40,154 nt of DNA from JAPUDQ01 sp964573015 (GTDB lineage: Bacteria; Patescibacteriota; Saccharimonadia; Saccharimonadales; Saccharimonadaceae): the NCBI GenBank assembly GCA_964573015.1, contig CAZNHZ010000005.1:1-40154 (forward strand), written 5' to 3'. Positions 8,028-16,024 of this stretch are shown piece after piece. How positions within the stretch are numbered: the first letter of the stretch is position 1; each line of letters opens with the position of its first letter. Position numbers and translations under genes: made by a program. Under the pieces are notes generated by a model. The model was not told where the DNA came from. It made no database searches and worked only from the letters and a program-made list of their open reading frames with translations.

Positions 8028-8048
8028 GTATGTGATAGAAACACATAC
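8028..8048. promoter_or_regulatory. Inverted repeat upstream of ruvB
   Basis: GTATGTG (8028-8034) and CACATAC (8042-8048) are perfect arms around seven bases, about 45 bp before the ruvB start. A second inverted repeat, TATCAA/TTGATA, lies near 7996-8012. Either could be an operator or leader hairpin. It does not match known LexA boxes. Confidence 0.4.
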
Positions 8049-8092
8049 AATTATAAATTATCATAAGCGTAGACATACTCAGGAGCTAGATT

Positions 8093-9091
8093 ATGGCTAT
8101 TGAGAGGATAGTTGATACTGCCGCTCATGACGATGATAGTGATGAGCAGATTATTGAGATCACGCTGAGGCCGCAGCGATTTAATGAGTATATCGGCCAG
8201 GAGCGGCTCAAAAAAAATCTCAAACTTGCGATCGACGCAGCTAAGAAACGCGGCGAACCGATTGATCACGTCTTGCTCTATGGACCGCCGGGACTGGGCA
8301 AGACAACGATGGCGAGTGTCATCGCAAACGAGATGGGCGTTGGGCTGCGTGTGACGTCGGGTCCGGCGATTGAACGGGCGGGCGACCTCGCCAGTATCCT
8401 CACGAATCTTGCTGATGGCGATATACTCTTTATCGATGAAATTCACAGACTCAGCCGAGCGGTCGAGGAAGTGCTCTATAGCGCAATGGAAGATTTCAAG
8501 CTCGATATAGTGATTGGCAAAGGCCCGGCAGCGCGAAGCATTCGTCTCGATCTACCGAAGTTTACTGTCATCGGAGCGACTACACGAACCGGTAGTCTGG
8601 CGGCACCGCTTAGAGATCGGTTCGGGCATCTGTATCGGTTGGAATTTTATACGCCCGAGGAGATTGCGCAGATCATTACGCGTGCGGCCGGCATCTTGGG
8701 CGCAAAAATTGCCGAGGAAGCATCACAGACATTGTCGACACGGGCACGACTTACGCCGCGTATTGCCAATCGGTTACTAAAACGCGTTAGAGATTATGCC
8801 GATGTTAATGGCGACGGTATTATCGATACGGCTATCACCACTGACGCCTTGGCGATGCTTGAGATTGACGAGTTGGGGCTTGATCCGGCCGATAGACAAT
8901 TGCTTATAAATATCATTGATACTTATGGTGATAGAGCGGTGGGTCTCAATACAATAGCAGCTATTACCGGTGATGAACAAACAACTATTGAGGATTTTTA
9001 CGAACCATATCTCATACAGATTGGGTTCATCGAACGTACACCGCGAGGACGGGTGGTGACGCATCGGGCGCGCAAGCATTTGAACAAGTAA
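8093..9091 (+). CDS. ruvB: Holliday junction helicase RuvB
   Basis: A 332-aa AAA+ motor that drives branch migration with RuvA. Walker A is GPPGLGKT (64-71), Walker B is ILFIDEIH with D115/E116, sensor 1 is GATTRTG, and the arginine finger is in LRDRFG. The C-terminal winged helix ends in TPRGRVVTHRA. The start is fixed by AGGAG (8081-8085), 7 nt before ATG 8093, a Shine-Dalgarno site unlike the leaderless ruvC and ruvA. Confidence 0.97.
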   Translation: MAIERIVDTAAHDDDSDEQIIEITLRPQRFNEYIGQERLKKNLKLAIDAAKKRGEPIDHVLLYGPPGLGKTTMASVIANEMGVGLRVTSGPAIERAGDLASILTNLADGDILFIDEIHRLSRAVEEVLYSAMEDFKLDIVIGKGPAARSIRLDLPKFTVIGATTRTGSLAAPLRDRFGHLYRLEFYTPEEIAQIITRAAGILGAKIAEEASQTLSTRARLTPRIANRLLKRVRDYADVNGDGIIDTAITTDALAMLEIDELGLDPADRQLLINIIDTYGDRAVGLNTIAAITGDEQTTIEDFYEPYLIQIGFIERTPRGRVVTHRARKHLNK

Positions 9092-9102
9092 ACAATCATC
9101 TC

Positions 9103-9108
9103 TATAAT
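9103..9108 (+). promoter_or_regulatory. -10 box for the PH-domain gene
   Basis: TATAAT 7 nt before ATG 9116, so the transcript is probably leaderless. Confidence 0.5.
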
Positions 9109-9115
9109 ATTAGAT

Positions 9116-9910
9116 ATGCAAAAACAATCATCAACTCATACGGTGTTTGACCAGCAAGGTCGTCCGATTGAAGTCGATAGTAAACAGTTTAGGGAATCGA
9201 TTGTTAGTGACCATTCTCAACCGGCTCAACTTGGTGCACAGACGCCGATTAATACAACGGCGCAGCCCAATGTAGTATGGATGGCACGCCCGCATGATCC
9301 TAAGGCACCGTATATATCAGAGGCCGTCAGGTCTAAGCACGAGGAGTCGAAAAAGCAGTATCCTTATTTGAATTTAAGCGAGGGAGAATACGTCATCAGT
9401 GCGGTAAAACGTCATCCGATCGGGCTGATGGCAATTTGGGGGGTAGTAGCGATTATTATTGCCTTAGCGATTTTCGGTATATTTGCAATTATGGGCGCGC
9501 GCGGCGGGATTTTAGATGGAGTTATCGCTGAAGAAAGTTTGCCATCGCTTGCTTTGATGTTATTGGGGTTGATAGTTCTGTTTTTTGTCGGCGGGCTATT
9601 TGCCACCCAGGTGTATGAGGGCAATCGATTTTTTCTCACCAACGAAAGTGTAACTCAACACATCCAGACCAGTTTGTTTTCGCGTAAGGAGCAAACGGTT
9701 AGTTTGGCAAACATCGAGGATGCTAGTTTTAGGCAACACGGCATATTACAGTCGCTGCTTAACTACGGTTCGATTAGACTCTCGACCGAGGGAGATGAAA
9801 CAACTTACCGGTTCAATCTTGTTGAAAACCCCGGCAATCAAATTGCTATCCTAAATAATGCTGTTGAGTCATTTAAAAACGGCCGGCCAATAGATATTAG
9901 CGAAGATTAA
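9116..9910 (+). CDS. Membrane protein with bacterial PH-like domain
   Basis: A 264-aa protein. Residues 1-95 are hydrophilic. Two membrane helices lie at about 104-124 and 143-166. The C-terminal part (about 170-255; EGNRFFLTNESVTQHI, then LANIEDASFRQHGILQSLLNYGSIRL) has the pattern of bacterial PH (bPH2/YdbT-like) domains, where 'Y-x-LT-x-x-r' is followed by an 'I-x-(D/S)-h-x-h-x-q-x-g-h-h-q-x-L-h-x-y-G-x-h' strand set. Function is unknown; relatives are membrane-associated. It faces the convergent pseudopilin gene, with 26 bp between stops. Confidence 0.8.
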   Translation: MQKQSSTHTVFDQQGRPIEVDSKQFRESIVSDHSQPAQLGAQTPINTTAQPNVVWMARPHDPKAPYISEAVRSKHEESKKQYPYLNLSEGEYVISAVKRHPIGLMAIWGVVAIIIALAIFGIFAIMGARGGILDGVIAEESLPSLALMLLGLIVLFFVGGLFATQVYEGNRFFLTNESVTQHIQTSLFSRKEQTVSLANIEDASFRQHGILQSLLNYGSIRLSTEGDETTYRFNLVENPGNQIAILNNAVESFKNGRPIDISED

Positions 9911-9936
9911 TCTATGACAGAGTATCGCACGGATTT

Positions 9937-10326
9937 TTAATGGAGCGATTTTTTGATGAAGTCGTCCTCGGCTTCCAGAACCGCTCGTAGAGTATAGCTC
10001 TTGCAGGACTCGCTTTCACAATCGGTACCCTCATAAAAATAACTGCTGCTTTGGTCACCTATTTTCTTGCCATAGGGATCGGTGAATAAATCAGGTTCTA
10101 CCGTGGGCAGAGTGGTGGCTGAAATTGTGCGAGGGTAAGAGCCTTTTTGTTTGTAGTAAACTTCCTCTAGAGAATAATAAAAGGCATTAATGGCGATTTT
10201 ACGATGACGGTCACGATCGACTCGATCTATTTGAGATTTTTGGTGCACAAAAAACATGACAGCTAATAGGCTTAGCGCGACCAAAACGAGTAGCTCAATG
10301 ACGGTAAACCCCCTATGCTTGTTCAT
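9937..10326 (-). CDS. Type IV pilin-like protein (orphan pseudopilin)
   Basis: A 129-aa protein with a class III prepilin signal, MNKHRG cleaved before FTVIELLVLVALSLLAV, with the conserved Glu5. The globular part has a DPYGKK motif and a C-terminal cysteine pair (CESESC). It lies away from the main pilus locus, divergent from recA, with which it shares a promoter region. It is probably a minor pilin or competence pseudopilin. Confidence 0.85.
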   Translation of the reverse strand: MNKHRGFTVIELLVLVALSLLAVMFFVHQKSQIDRVDRDRHRKIAINAFYYSLEEVYYKQKGSYPRTISATTLPTVEPDLFTDPYGKKIGDQSSSYFYEGTDCESESCKSYTLRAVLEAEDDFIKKSLH

Positions 10327-10333
10327 AGCTATA

Positions 10334-10358
10334 ATTGTATCACTGAAGCAGGTATAAT
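10334..10358. promoter_or_regulatory. Divergent promoters of pseudopilin and recA
   Basis: On the minus strand TACAAT (10339-10334) lies 7 nt before the pseudopilin ATG. On the plus strand TATAAT (10353-10358) lies 22 nt before the recA ATG. The two -10 boxes are only 13 bp apart, so the two transcription complexes may interfere. No LexA-type operator was seen here. Confidence 0.5.
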
Positions 10359-10380
10359 GGTTATAGAAACGGAGGGAAGT

Positions 10381-11415
10381 ATGGCTGATAAATCTAAAAA
10401 AACTGACGATCAGGGTGGCAAAGACGAAGGCAGAGCAAAGGCGCTTGGACTAGCGATGGAACAAATTACCAAACAGTTTGGTGATGGTTCGATTATGAAA
10501 CTTGGTGAAAACCGCAAAGCCGATGTTGAGCTCTTGCCATCTGGAGCCTTGTCGCTCGATCTGGCGCTTGGCGGCGGCTATCCAAAGGGTCGTATCATCG
10601 AAATCTACGGTCCGGAATCAAGCGGCAAAACGACACTGACGCTTCATGCCATAGCTGAAATTCAAAAACAGGGTGGAACGGCCGCATTTATCGATGCCGA
10701 GCATGCGCTTGATCCGGCCTATGCCAAAAAACTTGGTGTCGATACGGCAAACCTGCTGGTAGCACAACCTGATAATGGTGAGCAGGCGCTAGAGATAACT
10801 GAGACCCTCGTGCGTTCAAACGCTGTAGATTTGATAGTTGTGGATTCCGTAGCGGCTCTGGTGCCGCAGGCAGAGATCGAGGGTGAGATGGGTGATAGCC
10901 ACATGGGTCTGCAGGCTCGACTGATGAGTCAGGCACTTCGTAAATTGACCGGTATCATCAACAAATCCAAAGCAACCGTCATCTTCATCAACCAGATTCG
11001 TATGAAGATTGGCGTGATGTTTGGCAACCCAGAGACGACGACGGGCGGTAATGCTCTCAAATTTTACGCTTCGGCCCGGCTGGATATTCGTCGTATCGGT
11101 CAGATCAAACAGGGTGAGGAGATTATTGGTAACCGCACTAAGGTGAAAGTGGTCAAAAACAAGATTGCGCCGCCATTTCGTACTGCCGAGTTTGACATCA
11201 TGTACAACGAAGGGATTTCGCGTACTGGCGATGTGCTCGATCTCGCAGTGATTCACGGTATCGTCGGCAAAGCCGGTGCGTGGTTTGACTACAAAGACGC
11301 CAAGATCGGTCAAGGCCGCGAAGCGACCAAAGTCTACCTGAAAGAAAATCCGAAAGTTCTCGACGAGATCGAAAAAGCCGTTCGAAAAAAAGTCGCTGAG
11401 ATACAAGAGGACTAA
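10381..11415 (+). CDS. recA: Recombinase RecA
   Basis: A 344-aa strand-exchange ATPase of normal length. Walker A is GPESSGKT (77-84). MAW-type motifs follow (IDAEHALDPAYAKKLGV; VDSVAALVPQAEIEG; the L2 region QIRMKIGVMFGNPETTTGG). The reading frame is open upstream to 10315, but ATG 10381 is the start because GGAGG (10371-10375) lies 5 nt before it, the upstream part would overlap the divergent promoter, and MADKSKK is a normal RecA N-terminus. recX follows after one small ORF. Confidence 0.98.
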   Translation: MADKSKKTDDQGGKDEGRAKALGLAMEQITKQFGDGSIMKLGENRKADVELLPSGALSLDLALGGGYPKGRIIEIYGPESSGKTTLTLHAIAEIQKQGGTAAFIDAEHALDPAYAKKLGVDTANLLVAQPDNGEQALEITETLVRSNAVDLIVVDSVAALVPQAEIEGEMGDSHMGLQARLMSQALRKLTGIINKSKATVIFINQIRMKIGVMFGNPETTTGGNALKFYASARLDIRRIGQIKQGEEIIGNRTKVKVVKNKIAPPFRTAEFDIMYNEGISRTGDVLDLAVIHGIVGKAGAWFDYKDAKIGQGREATKVYLKENPKVLDEIEKAVRKKVAEIQED

Positions 11416-11450
11416 AGCTGGAATATAGAATATAGAATTTGGAATATAGC

Positions 11451-11642
11451 ATGGAACGCGACGCGCTCGTTACTGAGAGAAAAGATAGAATAGAGAGACT
11501 AAATCGAATCGGTCGATCAACAGGCCACGTCGTAGAAATAACGTCAGTAGACGGAGAAACTTATAGAGAGCACATTCCCGCAAGCTCACTTCGAAAGGCA
11601 GTGGAGGCTGAAGAACGAGCCGATCGCAATGAAGATCACTAG
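11451..11642 (+). CDS. Small charged protein between recA and recX
   Basis: A 63-aa product from ATG 11451 (a TTG start at 11439 would add four residues). It is rich in Arg and Glu, with a helical N-terminus (RKDRIERLNRI), a short beta-like part (HVVEITSVDGETYREHI) and a charged C-terminal helix. It overlaps the recX start by 14 nt, which suggests translational coupling and supports a real gene. The family is not recognised. The A/T-rich repeats of GAATATAG at 11421-11450 just upstream may contain a -10 box. Confidence 0.55.
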   Translation: MERDALVTERKDRIERLNRIGRSTGHVVEITSVDGETYREHIPASSLRKAVEAEERADRNEDH

Positions 11643-12294
11643 CATTTCGGTACAGGCGCGTAATCCGGATCGGGTGAATATTTCGATCGATGGGAAATAT
11701 CGATTGAGCCTAGATATTTATCAGGTGACAGAACTTGACATCAAAAATGGGATGGAGGTCACCGCTAAGGATGTCGCGAGGTGGGAAGAAGAGAGTACAT
11801 TTGGCAAGCTCTATACTAGGGCGCTCGAGTATACGATGATGCGGCCGCATAGTGCCCGTGAGGTTCGTGATTATCTGTGGCGCAAGACGCGCACAACCAA
11901 GTATAAGACTCGCAAGGGTGAGATCAAGGATAGGGCAGGGGTGAGTCAGATAATTGCCGATCGAGTCTATGATCGATTGCTCGAAAAAGGCTATATCGAC
12001 GATGAAAAATTTACGCGCTATTGGCTCGAAAATCGTAACGCGAGAAAAGGCATGAGTCAGCGCAAGCTCATCGCAGAACTGCGGGGTAAGGGGGTAGAGC
12101 AGGCGACAATTGAGCGATTACTCTCCTGCTCTAACCGCAGTGACGAAAGCGAAATCGATAAACTTATTGCCAAAAAACGCAGCCGGTATGACGATCAAAA
12201 GCTCGCCCAATACCTGATGCGTCAAGGCTTTAGTTATGATTTAATTCGCGCTAAGCTTACTGTGGTTCAGCATCCGGAGAACGAAACGGATTGA
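11629..12294 (+). CDS. recX: Regulatory protein RecX
   Basis: A 221-aa protein that binds and modulates RecA filaments. It shows the three-repeat RecX layout: ALEYTMMRPHSAREVRDYLWRK, then a repeat around VYDRLLEKGYIDDEKFTRYWLENR with KGMSQRKLIAELRGKGV, and a final repeat with KLAQYLMRQGFSYDLIRAKL. The N-terminal 60 residues form the usual extra beta domain. Its 3' end overlaps the convergent PRC-barrel gene by 38 bp. Confidence 0.93.
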   Translation: MKITSISVQARNPDRVNISIDGKYRLSLDIYQVTELDIKNGMEVTAKDVARWEEESTFGKLYTRALEYTMMRPHSAREVRDYLWRKTRTTKYKTRKGEIKDRAGVSQIIADRVYDRLLEKGYIDDEKFTRYWLENRNARKGMSQRKLIAELRGKGVEQATIERLLSCSNRSDESEIDKLIAKKRSRYDDQKLAQYLMRQGFSYDLIRAKLTVVQHPENETD

Positions 12295-12826
12295 CGAAAC
12301 CGGCCAAATCATCAGCGGTAGTCTGGGATTCGGCAGCACGTACAGTCGGAATGTCAACTACAATTGAAGTAGGGGTGACGTCGATGATTTGGGACTGATG
12401 GATGATGAGTGTATCGGCGGTTAAGCTGCGCAGTAGCGGTGGCTTAACAAATAACTGGGCGACCATGAAGTTGTCTGGATCAAACGAATAGTCCTCTACC
12501 CTGCCAAGTTTTGTCTCGTACTTGTCAACGACATTTATCCCGATTAGCTCAAAATTGCTGTCGATGATTTTTTGTAATCGTACCAAACCGTCGAGCGGCA
12601 TGAGCTTGCTGCTGTCATCGATAATAAATCCGAGTTCGCTCGATTCGCGTATGTCGTCGGTGAACAGTACGCTAGGTGTAGCCTCAAGACCGGAACCGTC
12701 GACGTAAAGCGCAATAATTTTGAGATCTTTCGGGTCAATGATGACGCCCGAAGTCATAGCGAGACGAGTGCCGGTTTGCAGACTCATAACTGGCGTTTTG
12801 GTAAGTTTTTCGGACACAAGTAGCAT
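12257..12826 (-). CDS. PRC-barrel domain protein
   Basis: A 189-aa protein that appears to hold two PRC-barrel units (about 8-80, TGTRLAMTSGVIIDPKDLKIIALYV, and 92-170, GINVVDKYETKLGRVEDYSFDPDNF). PRC barrels occur in RNA-processing (RimM) and photosynthetic proteins and in stand-alone sporulation or cell-division factors. The role here is unknown. A -10 box 6 nt upstream gives it its own leaderless transcript, although it lies 16 nt past the end of the pilMNO operon. Confidence 0.8.
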   Translation of the reverse strand: MLLVSEKLTKTPVMSLQTGTRLAMTSGVIIDPKDLKIIALYVDGSGLEATPSVLFTDDIRESSELGFIIDDSSKLMPLDGLVRLQKIIDSNFELIGINVVDKYETKLGRVEDYSFDPDNFMVAQLFVKPPLLRSLTADTLIIHQSQIIDVTPTSIVVDIPTVRAAESQTTADDLAGFVNPFRSPDAEPQ

Positions 12827-12832
12827 ATTAGT

Positions 12833-12838
12833 AGTGTA
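12833..12838 (-). promoter_or_regulatory. -10 box for the PRC-barrel gene
   Basis: TACACT on the minus strand, 6 nt before the ATG at 12826. Confidence 0.4.
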
Positions 12839-12842
12839 CCAT

Positions 12843-13121
12843 TTATTCTAGGAATGGATTGACTTTGCCAGGTGGGATAACAACAGGTTCGTCGGTACGC
12901 ACACGTAAATTTTTTACGTCCTCGATAGTTTTTTGGTCAAAAGAAGTGAAGTTCATTTTTTTAAACTGTTCGTCATAATATGCGTTATCGCGCGGCGTAT
13001 CATAGATAGTGCGAATAGTGTATATGCTGTAAGCGGTGATAATTAAGGACAAGATCAGCATGATAATAGTGGTTTGGGTAGATATCTTCTTGGCTATCGA
13101 TAATACATGTCTTACAATCAT
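12843..13121 (-). CDS. Small single-pass membrane protein ending the pilMNO operon
   Basis: A 92-aa protein with a basic N-terminus, one membrane helix (about 18-38) and a 55-residue outside tail ending in VVIPPGKVNPFLE. Its ATG overlaps the pilO stop in an ATGA, so it is translationally coupled. It occupies the position of the pilP lipoprotein gene in diderms, but has no lipobox. It may be a structural substitute that links the PilNO ring to the pilus; this is inferred from position only. Confidence 0.75.
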   Translation of the reverse strand: MIVRHVLSIAKKISTQTTIIMLILSLIITAYSIYTIRTIYDTPRDNAYYDEQFKKMNFTSFDQKTIEDVKNLRVRTDEPVVIPPGKVNPFLE

Positions 13122-13705
13122 CTCAGATAAACCTCTACTTCAATAATGGTACTGTCAACAAGGTCCCTTGCTTGTTTCCTAGGAGCAAAACTGACCTTGG
13201 CGAGTTGCATTTTGTTTAGGTTATGCTCGATTGAACGAATAAAATGCAGGACGGAGTTATAAGGCGTGCCGTCATTAATACGGATGATTACCAAGGTGCG
13301 CTTGAGGGTGATGCCGAGCGGTGTTTTTGTTGTCGATGGCATACTTCCTGGAGCGACGCCAAAATCAATGCGAGATATAAGAACATCAGCTCTGAGTGCA
13401 TATGACTGTAGATCATTGATAAGTTGGTCCTGAAAAGTATATGACTGACTCTCAGCTACTATCTTGGCGGTTTTTTCTATGATCGGTTTGTCTGTTTCGA
13501 GACGACTACGAAGCTTTTTAAGATATGAAATATTGAGAGACGCTATATCAGAATCGCTATGAGCGTGATCGACTTCAGTATTTTTGACAGCCAGGACCTC
13601 GCTAGCTTGGACAAATATTAAGCCGATACCTACCAGCTCTAAGACTATAAGTGCTACGAGTACGTATTGCAAGGTTGTAGCCGACAGTGAAAACTTGAAA
13701 TTCAT
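13118..13705 (-). CDS. pilO: Type IV pilus alignment protein PilO
   Basis: A 195-aa bitopic protein: a short cytoplasmic N-terminus, a membrane helix (about 13-33), a coiled coil (about 45-85) and a ferredoxin-like C-terminal domain. With PilN it forms the ring that links PilM to the pilus channel. Assignment rests on topology and its place after pilM-pilN rather than strong sequence motifs. ATGA overlaps join it to the genes on both sides. Confidence 0.8.
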   Translation of the reverse strand: MNFKFSLSATTLQYVLVALIVLELVGIGLIFVQASEVLAVKNTEVDHAHSDSDIASLNISYLKKLRSRLETDKPIIEKTAKIVAESQSYTFQDQLINDLQSYALRADVLISRIDFGVAPGSMPSTTKTPLGITLKRTLVIIRINDGTPYNSVLHFIRSIEHNLNKMQLAKVSFAPRKQARDLVDSTIIEVEVYLR

Positions 13706-14280
13706 AGCTTCCCCTCACGCTGGGCTTTTTGCAGAGCTACATGATCGATATTGGTTATGATGACACAGCGGTATAAATATGTAATATTCTCTGGAGCATA
13801 CTCTATGACACGAATCTTGGTATCTTTGAAGTAGGGCGTACGTTGTAAAGCAAGTTTGACATTATCACCGTCAATGGGTGACTTGACCAAAAAATTTAAT
13901 GAAACTGGTTTGGCCATGTCGGCAGTGGAAACACTAAAATCGGCCATGACGGTATTGGGTGGTAGTGTTCGTGCGATTATAATCAACAAGTTACTAAATG
14001 TGAACTCACTCTGAAAGATAGTTTTGGCTGTTTTGAGATTGTTGCTGTAGTCGGTGGCCTGCTTGATTACATCGGCATAGGCTTGTTGCTGATGTTTTAG
14101 CCGCTCGACATCTGCACGATATGTTTTAGACTGTTCATCTAAGATGTAATATCCGATGAAAAAAATGGCTGCTACTAACATGACTAATAGCGCGATAACT
14201 ATAGTAATTCGTCTTAGAATAATATTTCGCTTGGCAGCGGATAGCTCTGACTTTTGTTGGTTGCTCAGCAGGTTGATCAT
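13702..14280 (-). CDS. pilN: Type IV pilus assembly protein PilN
   Basis: A 192-aa bitopic protein. MINLLSNQQK is the PilM-binding N-terminal motif (INLLP-like), followed by a membrane helix (about 24-46), a coiled coil and a ferredoxin-like domain. An upstream in-frame extension to 14385 exists, but ATG 14280 is chosen because it overlaps the pilM stop in an ATGA and puts the INLL motif at the N-terminus, as in known PilN. Confidence 0.88.
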   Translation of the reverse strand: MINLLSNQQKSELSAAKRNIILRRITIVIALLVMLVAAIFFIGYYILDEQSKTYRADVERLKHQQQAYADVIKQATDYSNNLKTAKTIFQSEFTFSNLLIIIARTLPPNTVMADFSVSTADMAKPVSLNFLVKSPIDGDNVKLALQRTPYFKDTKIRVIEYAPENITYLYRCVIITNIDHVALQKAQREGKL

Positions 14281-15335
14281 GTAAGCTCCTTGGTGTTGTT
14301 GGCTGCCAAACCGATCACCGTAATGTAGCGCGGTCGAAATTGTCGAGCCGGTTGCGGGAGTGAGGAAAAGTTGAGATTTTGCCAAGGGCTGGCGACACGA
14401 GCCGGCATAACAAGTTTGTCGGTGAAATATTCGCCGAGACCGGGGATATCACTACCCGAGCCGACAATAATAATCTGCTCAATCCGTGCCGTCGCATCGA
14501 GGCGCTCATTGTAGTAGCGGATAATACGATGGATCTCATTTACCACCTGAGTCAGCGTCGAATCGACGGCATCGAGAATCTTTTTCTGCTTAGTACCATG
14601 GGATAGTCCGTAGAGAACTTTTAGCTGATGAGCGTTCTCTAGACTTACTTTCATCGATTCGGCAATAGCGTAGGTGAGAGTATTACTGCCAACCTGGACA
14701 CTGGCGGTGGCGCGAATCCGGCCGTTGAGTATCGCGAGGTCAGTGTCGGCGGCACCGATATCGACAATCACCGTCGGCAGACTGCCCTGCTCTATCGAAG
14801 TAATGAGCTTGCCGACGGCATTTATACTGGGTTGGACGGTGACGGGCGTTATACCTTCTTCGAGACAGGCCGTCACAACATTATCGATGATTTTCTTTGG
14901 GGCGGCTGACATCAGGACTTCGATTGAATCGTCTTTTTCGGCCAATATTTCATAAGACAGATTTAGCTCAGAGGTGGCTACCGGGATGTACTGGCTAGCT
15001 TCTAGGGCTACGGCTTCGTCAATTTTTTTGAGAGATTCTTTAGGGAGTGATACACTGCGATTGTACGTTAGGTTGGTAGGTATGCTTATAGCGGCTTGAC
15101 GAGAGTCGATTTTGCCTACTAGATTCTTGGAGAATAGGTCGCGCAACAAATCGCGGAGATAGTCCGGGCTACCCGTCAGGCTTTCATGGAGCTGACGCGG
15201 GTCGGCATTGGTCGATCCGTAACCTGTCACTTCCCATTTGGGCATGCGAATAGCCATCGATTTGAGGTATGTATGACTGATATCGATGCCCGTGAGAGGA
15301 CTATTTGGTAAGAAATATGTTCGTTTCATGCCCAT
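14277..15335 (-). CDS. pilM: Type IV pilus actin-like ATPase PilM
   Basis: A 352-aa actin/FtsA-fold protein. The ATPase blocks are GIDISHTYLK near the start, VDIGAADTDLAIL in the middle (phosphate 2) and IIVGSGSDIPGL (adenosine). It sits on the inner face of the membrane and holds the N-terminus of PilN. MGMKRTYF or, two codons on, MKRTYF is the start; both are possible. It is the first gene of a four-gene coupled operon. Confidence 0.93.
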   Translation of the reverse strand: MGMKRTYFLPNSPLTGIDISHTYLKSMAIRMPKWEVTGYGSTNADPRQLHESLTGSPDYLRDLLRDLFSKNLVGKIDSRQAAISIPTNLTYNRSVSLPKESLKKIDEAVALEASQYIPVATSELNLSYEILAEKDDSIEVLMSAAPKKIIDNVVTACLEEGITPVTVQPSINAVGKLITSIEQGSLPTVIVDIGAADTDLAILNGRIRATASVQVGSNTLTYAIAESMKVSLENAHQLKVLYGLSHGTKQKKILDAVDSTLTQVVNEIHRIIRYYNERLDATARIEQIIIVGSGSDIPGLGEYFTDKLVMPARVASPWQNLNFSSLPQPARQFRPRYITVIGLAANNTKELT

Positions 15336-15353
15336 CCTATAATGCTTATCTAT

Positions 15354-15359
15354 AGTATA
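15354..15359 (-). promoter_or_regulatory. -10 box of the pilMNO operon
   Basis: TATACT on the minus strand, 18 nt before ATG 15335, giving a short leader with AGGATGGG close to the start. Confidence 0.45.
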
Positions 15360-15367
15360 ACACTCAC

Positions 15368-15407
15368 CAATAGAAAAACAGCCTAGAGATAGGCTGTTTT
15401 TCTATTG
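15368..15407. terminator. 18-bp perfect terminator between pilA and pilM
   Basis: Arms 15368-15385 and 15390-15407 are perfectly complementary around a GAGA loop, with A5 and T5 runs in the stem, so it can act on both strands. It ends the pilin transcript and separates it from pilM, which allows the major pilin to be expressed far above the assembly genes. Confidence 0.85.
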
Positions 15408-15417
15408 ATTCTAAGAG

Positions 15418-15885
15418 CTAGTTAAGACTCTTTTTGGTTTGTAAGGCAGGTTCGGCACCTTTTGGAGCCTCTTTTGTCCAGGTGAGAACGAAAGAAGTAC
15501 ATGCATTATCAGTCGTACAGTCGCTAGCGCCGTTTCTGGCTTGGTATCCATAAACAGATACGCCCGTACTCTCTGCATTACTTAGGTCAAATGGCGCAGA
15601 GTTTGATGGTGCATCTAATGCGTCTTCGCTAATGCCAGGAAAGGCGGTCTTTGCGTTAGCAATACTATTTATCTGGCTAAATTGTGGGTAGGCGCCGTGA
15701 TCGTTATAATAGACCTCGAGCTGAGTCGCCAATGCCGAGATATCCGTGGTGCGCTGTGTGTCACGCGCACGTTTCTGTGAATCCGCGAAAGTATTAAGGA
15801 CCAAAGCGGCCAAAATACCGATGATGACGATTACGATCAAGAGCTCGACGATCGTGAAGCCTCTTTGTGATGATTTTTTGAGCAT
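15418..15885 (-). CDS. pilA: Major type IV pilin
   Basis: A 155-aa prepilin: SSQRG cleaved before FTIVELLIVIVIIGILAALV, with Glu5. The mature part has the common small-pilin features DTQRTTDISALATQLEVYY and GAYP, and a cysteine pair (C-TTDNA-C). A very strong GGGGGG Shine-Dalgarno stretch (15889-15894) and its own terminator point to high expression. It needs a prepilin peptidase, which is not in this window. Confidence 0.93.
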   Translation of the reverse strand: MLKKSSQRGFTIVELLIVIVIIGILAALVLNTFADSQKRARDTQRTTDISALATQLEVYYNDHGAYPQFSQINSIANAKTAFPGISEDALDAPSNSAPFDLSNAESTGVSVYGYQARNGASDCTTDNACTSFVLTWTKEAPKGAEPALQTKKSLN

Positions 15886-16008
15886 GAATGCCCCCCTTTT
15901 TAGATTGATACTGATCGGTCATAGAAAATACCAGATCTTAAGCATAAGTATAGAGCGCATGTTGTTTTATAGTCAAGATGATTTATCAGAGAGCTATATT
16001 GCTTATGG

Positions 16009-16014
16009 TATTAT
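16009..16014 (+). promoter_or_regulatory. -10 box of the minor pilin operon
   Basis: TATTAT 10 nt before ATG 16025. Confidence 0.35.
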
Positions 16015-16024
16015 CAAAGTATAA

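Noticed and set aside
10315..10380. N-terminal extension of RecA upstream of ATG 10381
   Set aside because: It overlaps the divergent pilin start and the -10 boxes, whereas ATG 10381 has a proper ribosome site and a normal RecA N-terminus.
11421..11450. GAATATAG repeats after recA as a regulatory array
   Set aside because: Only three irregular short units; could be chance AT-rich sequence or an overlapping -10 box.
14281..14385. 35-residue N-terminal extension of PilN
   Set aside because: It lies inside pilM in another frame; the ATGA overlap and INLL motif put the start at 14280.
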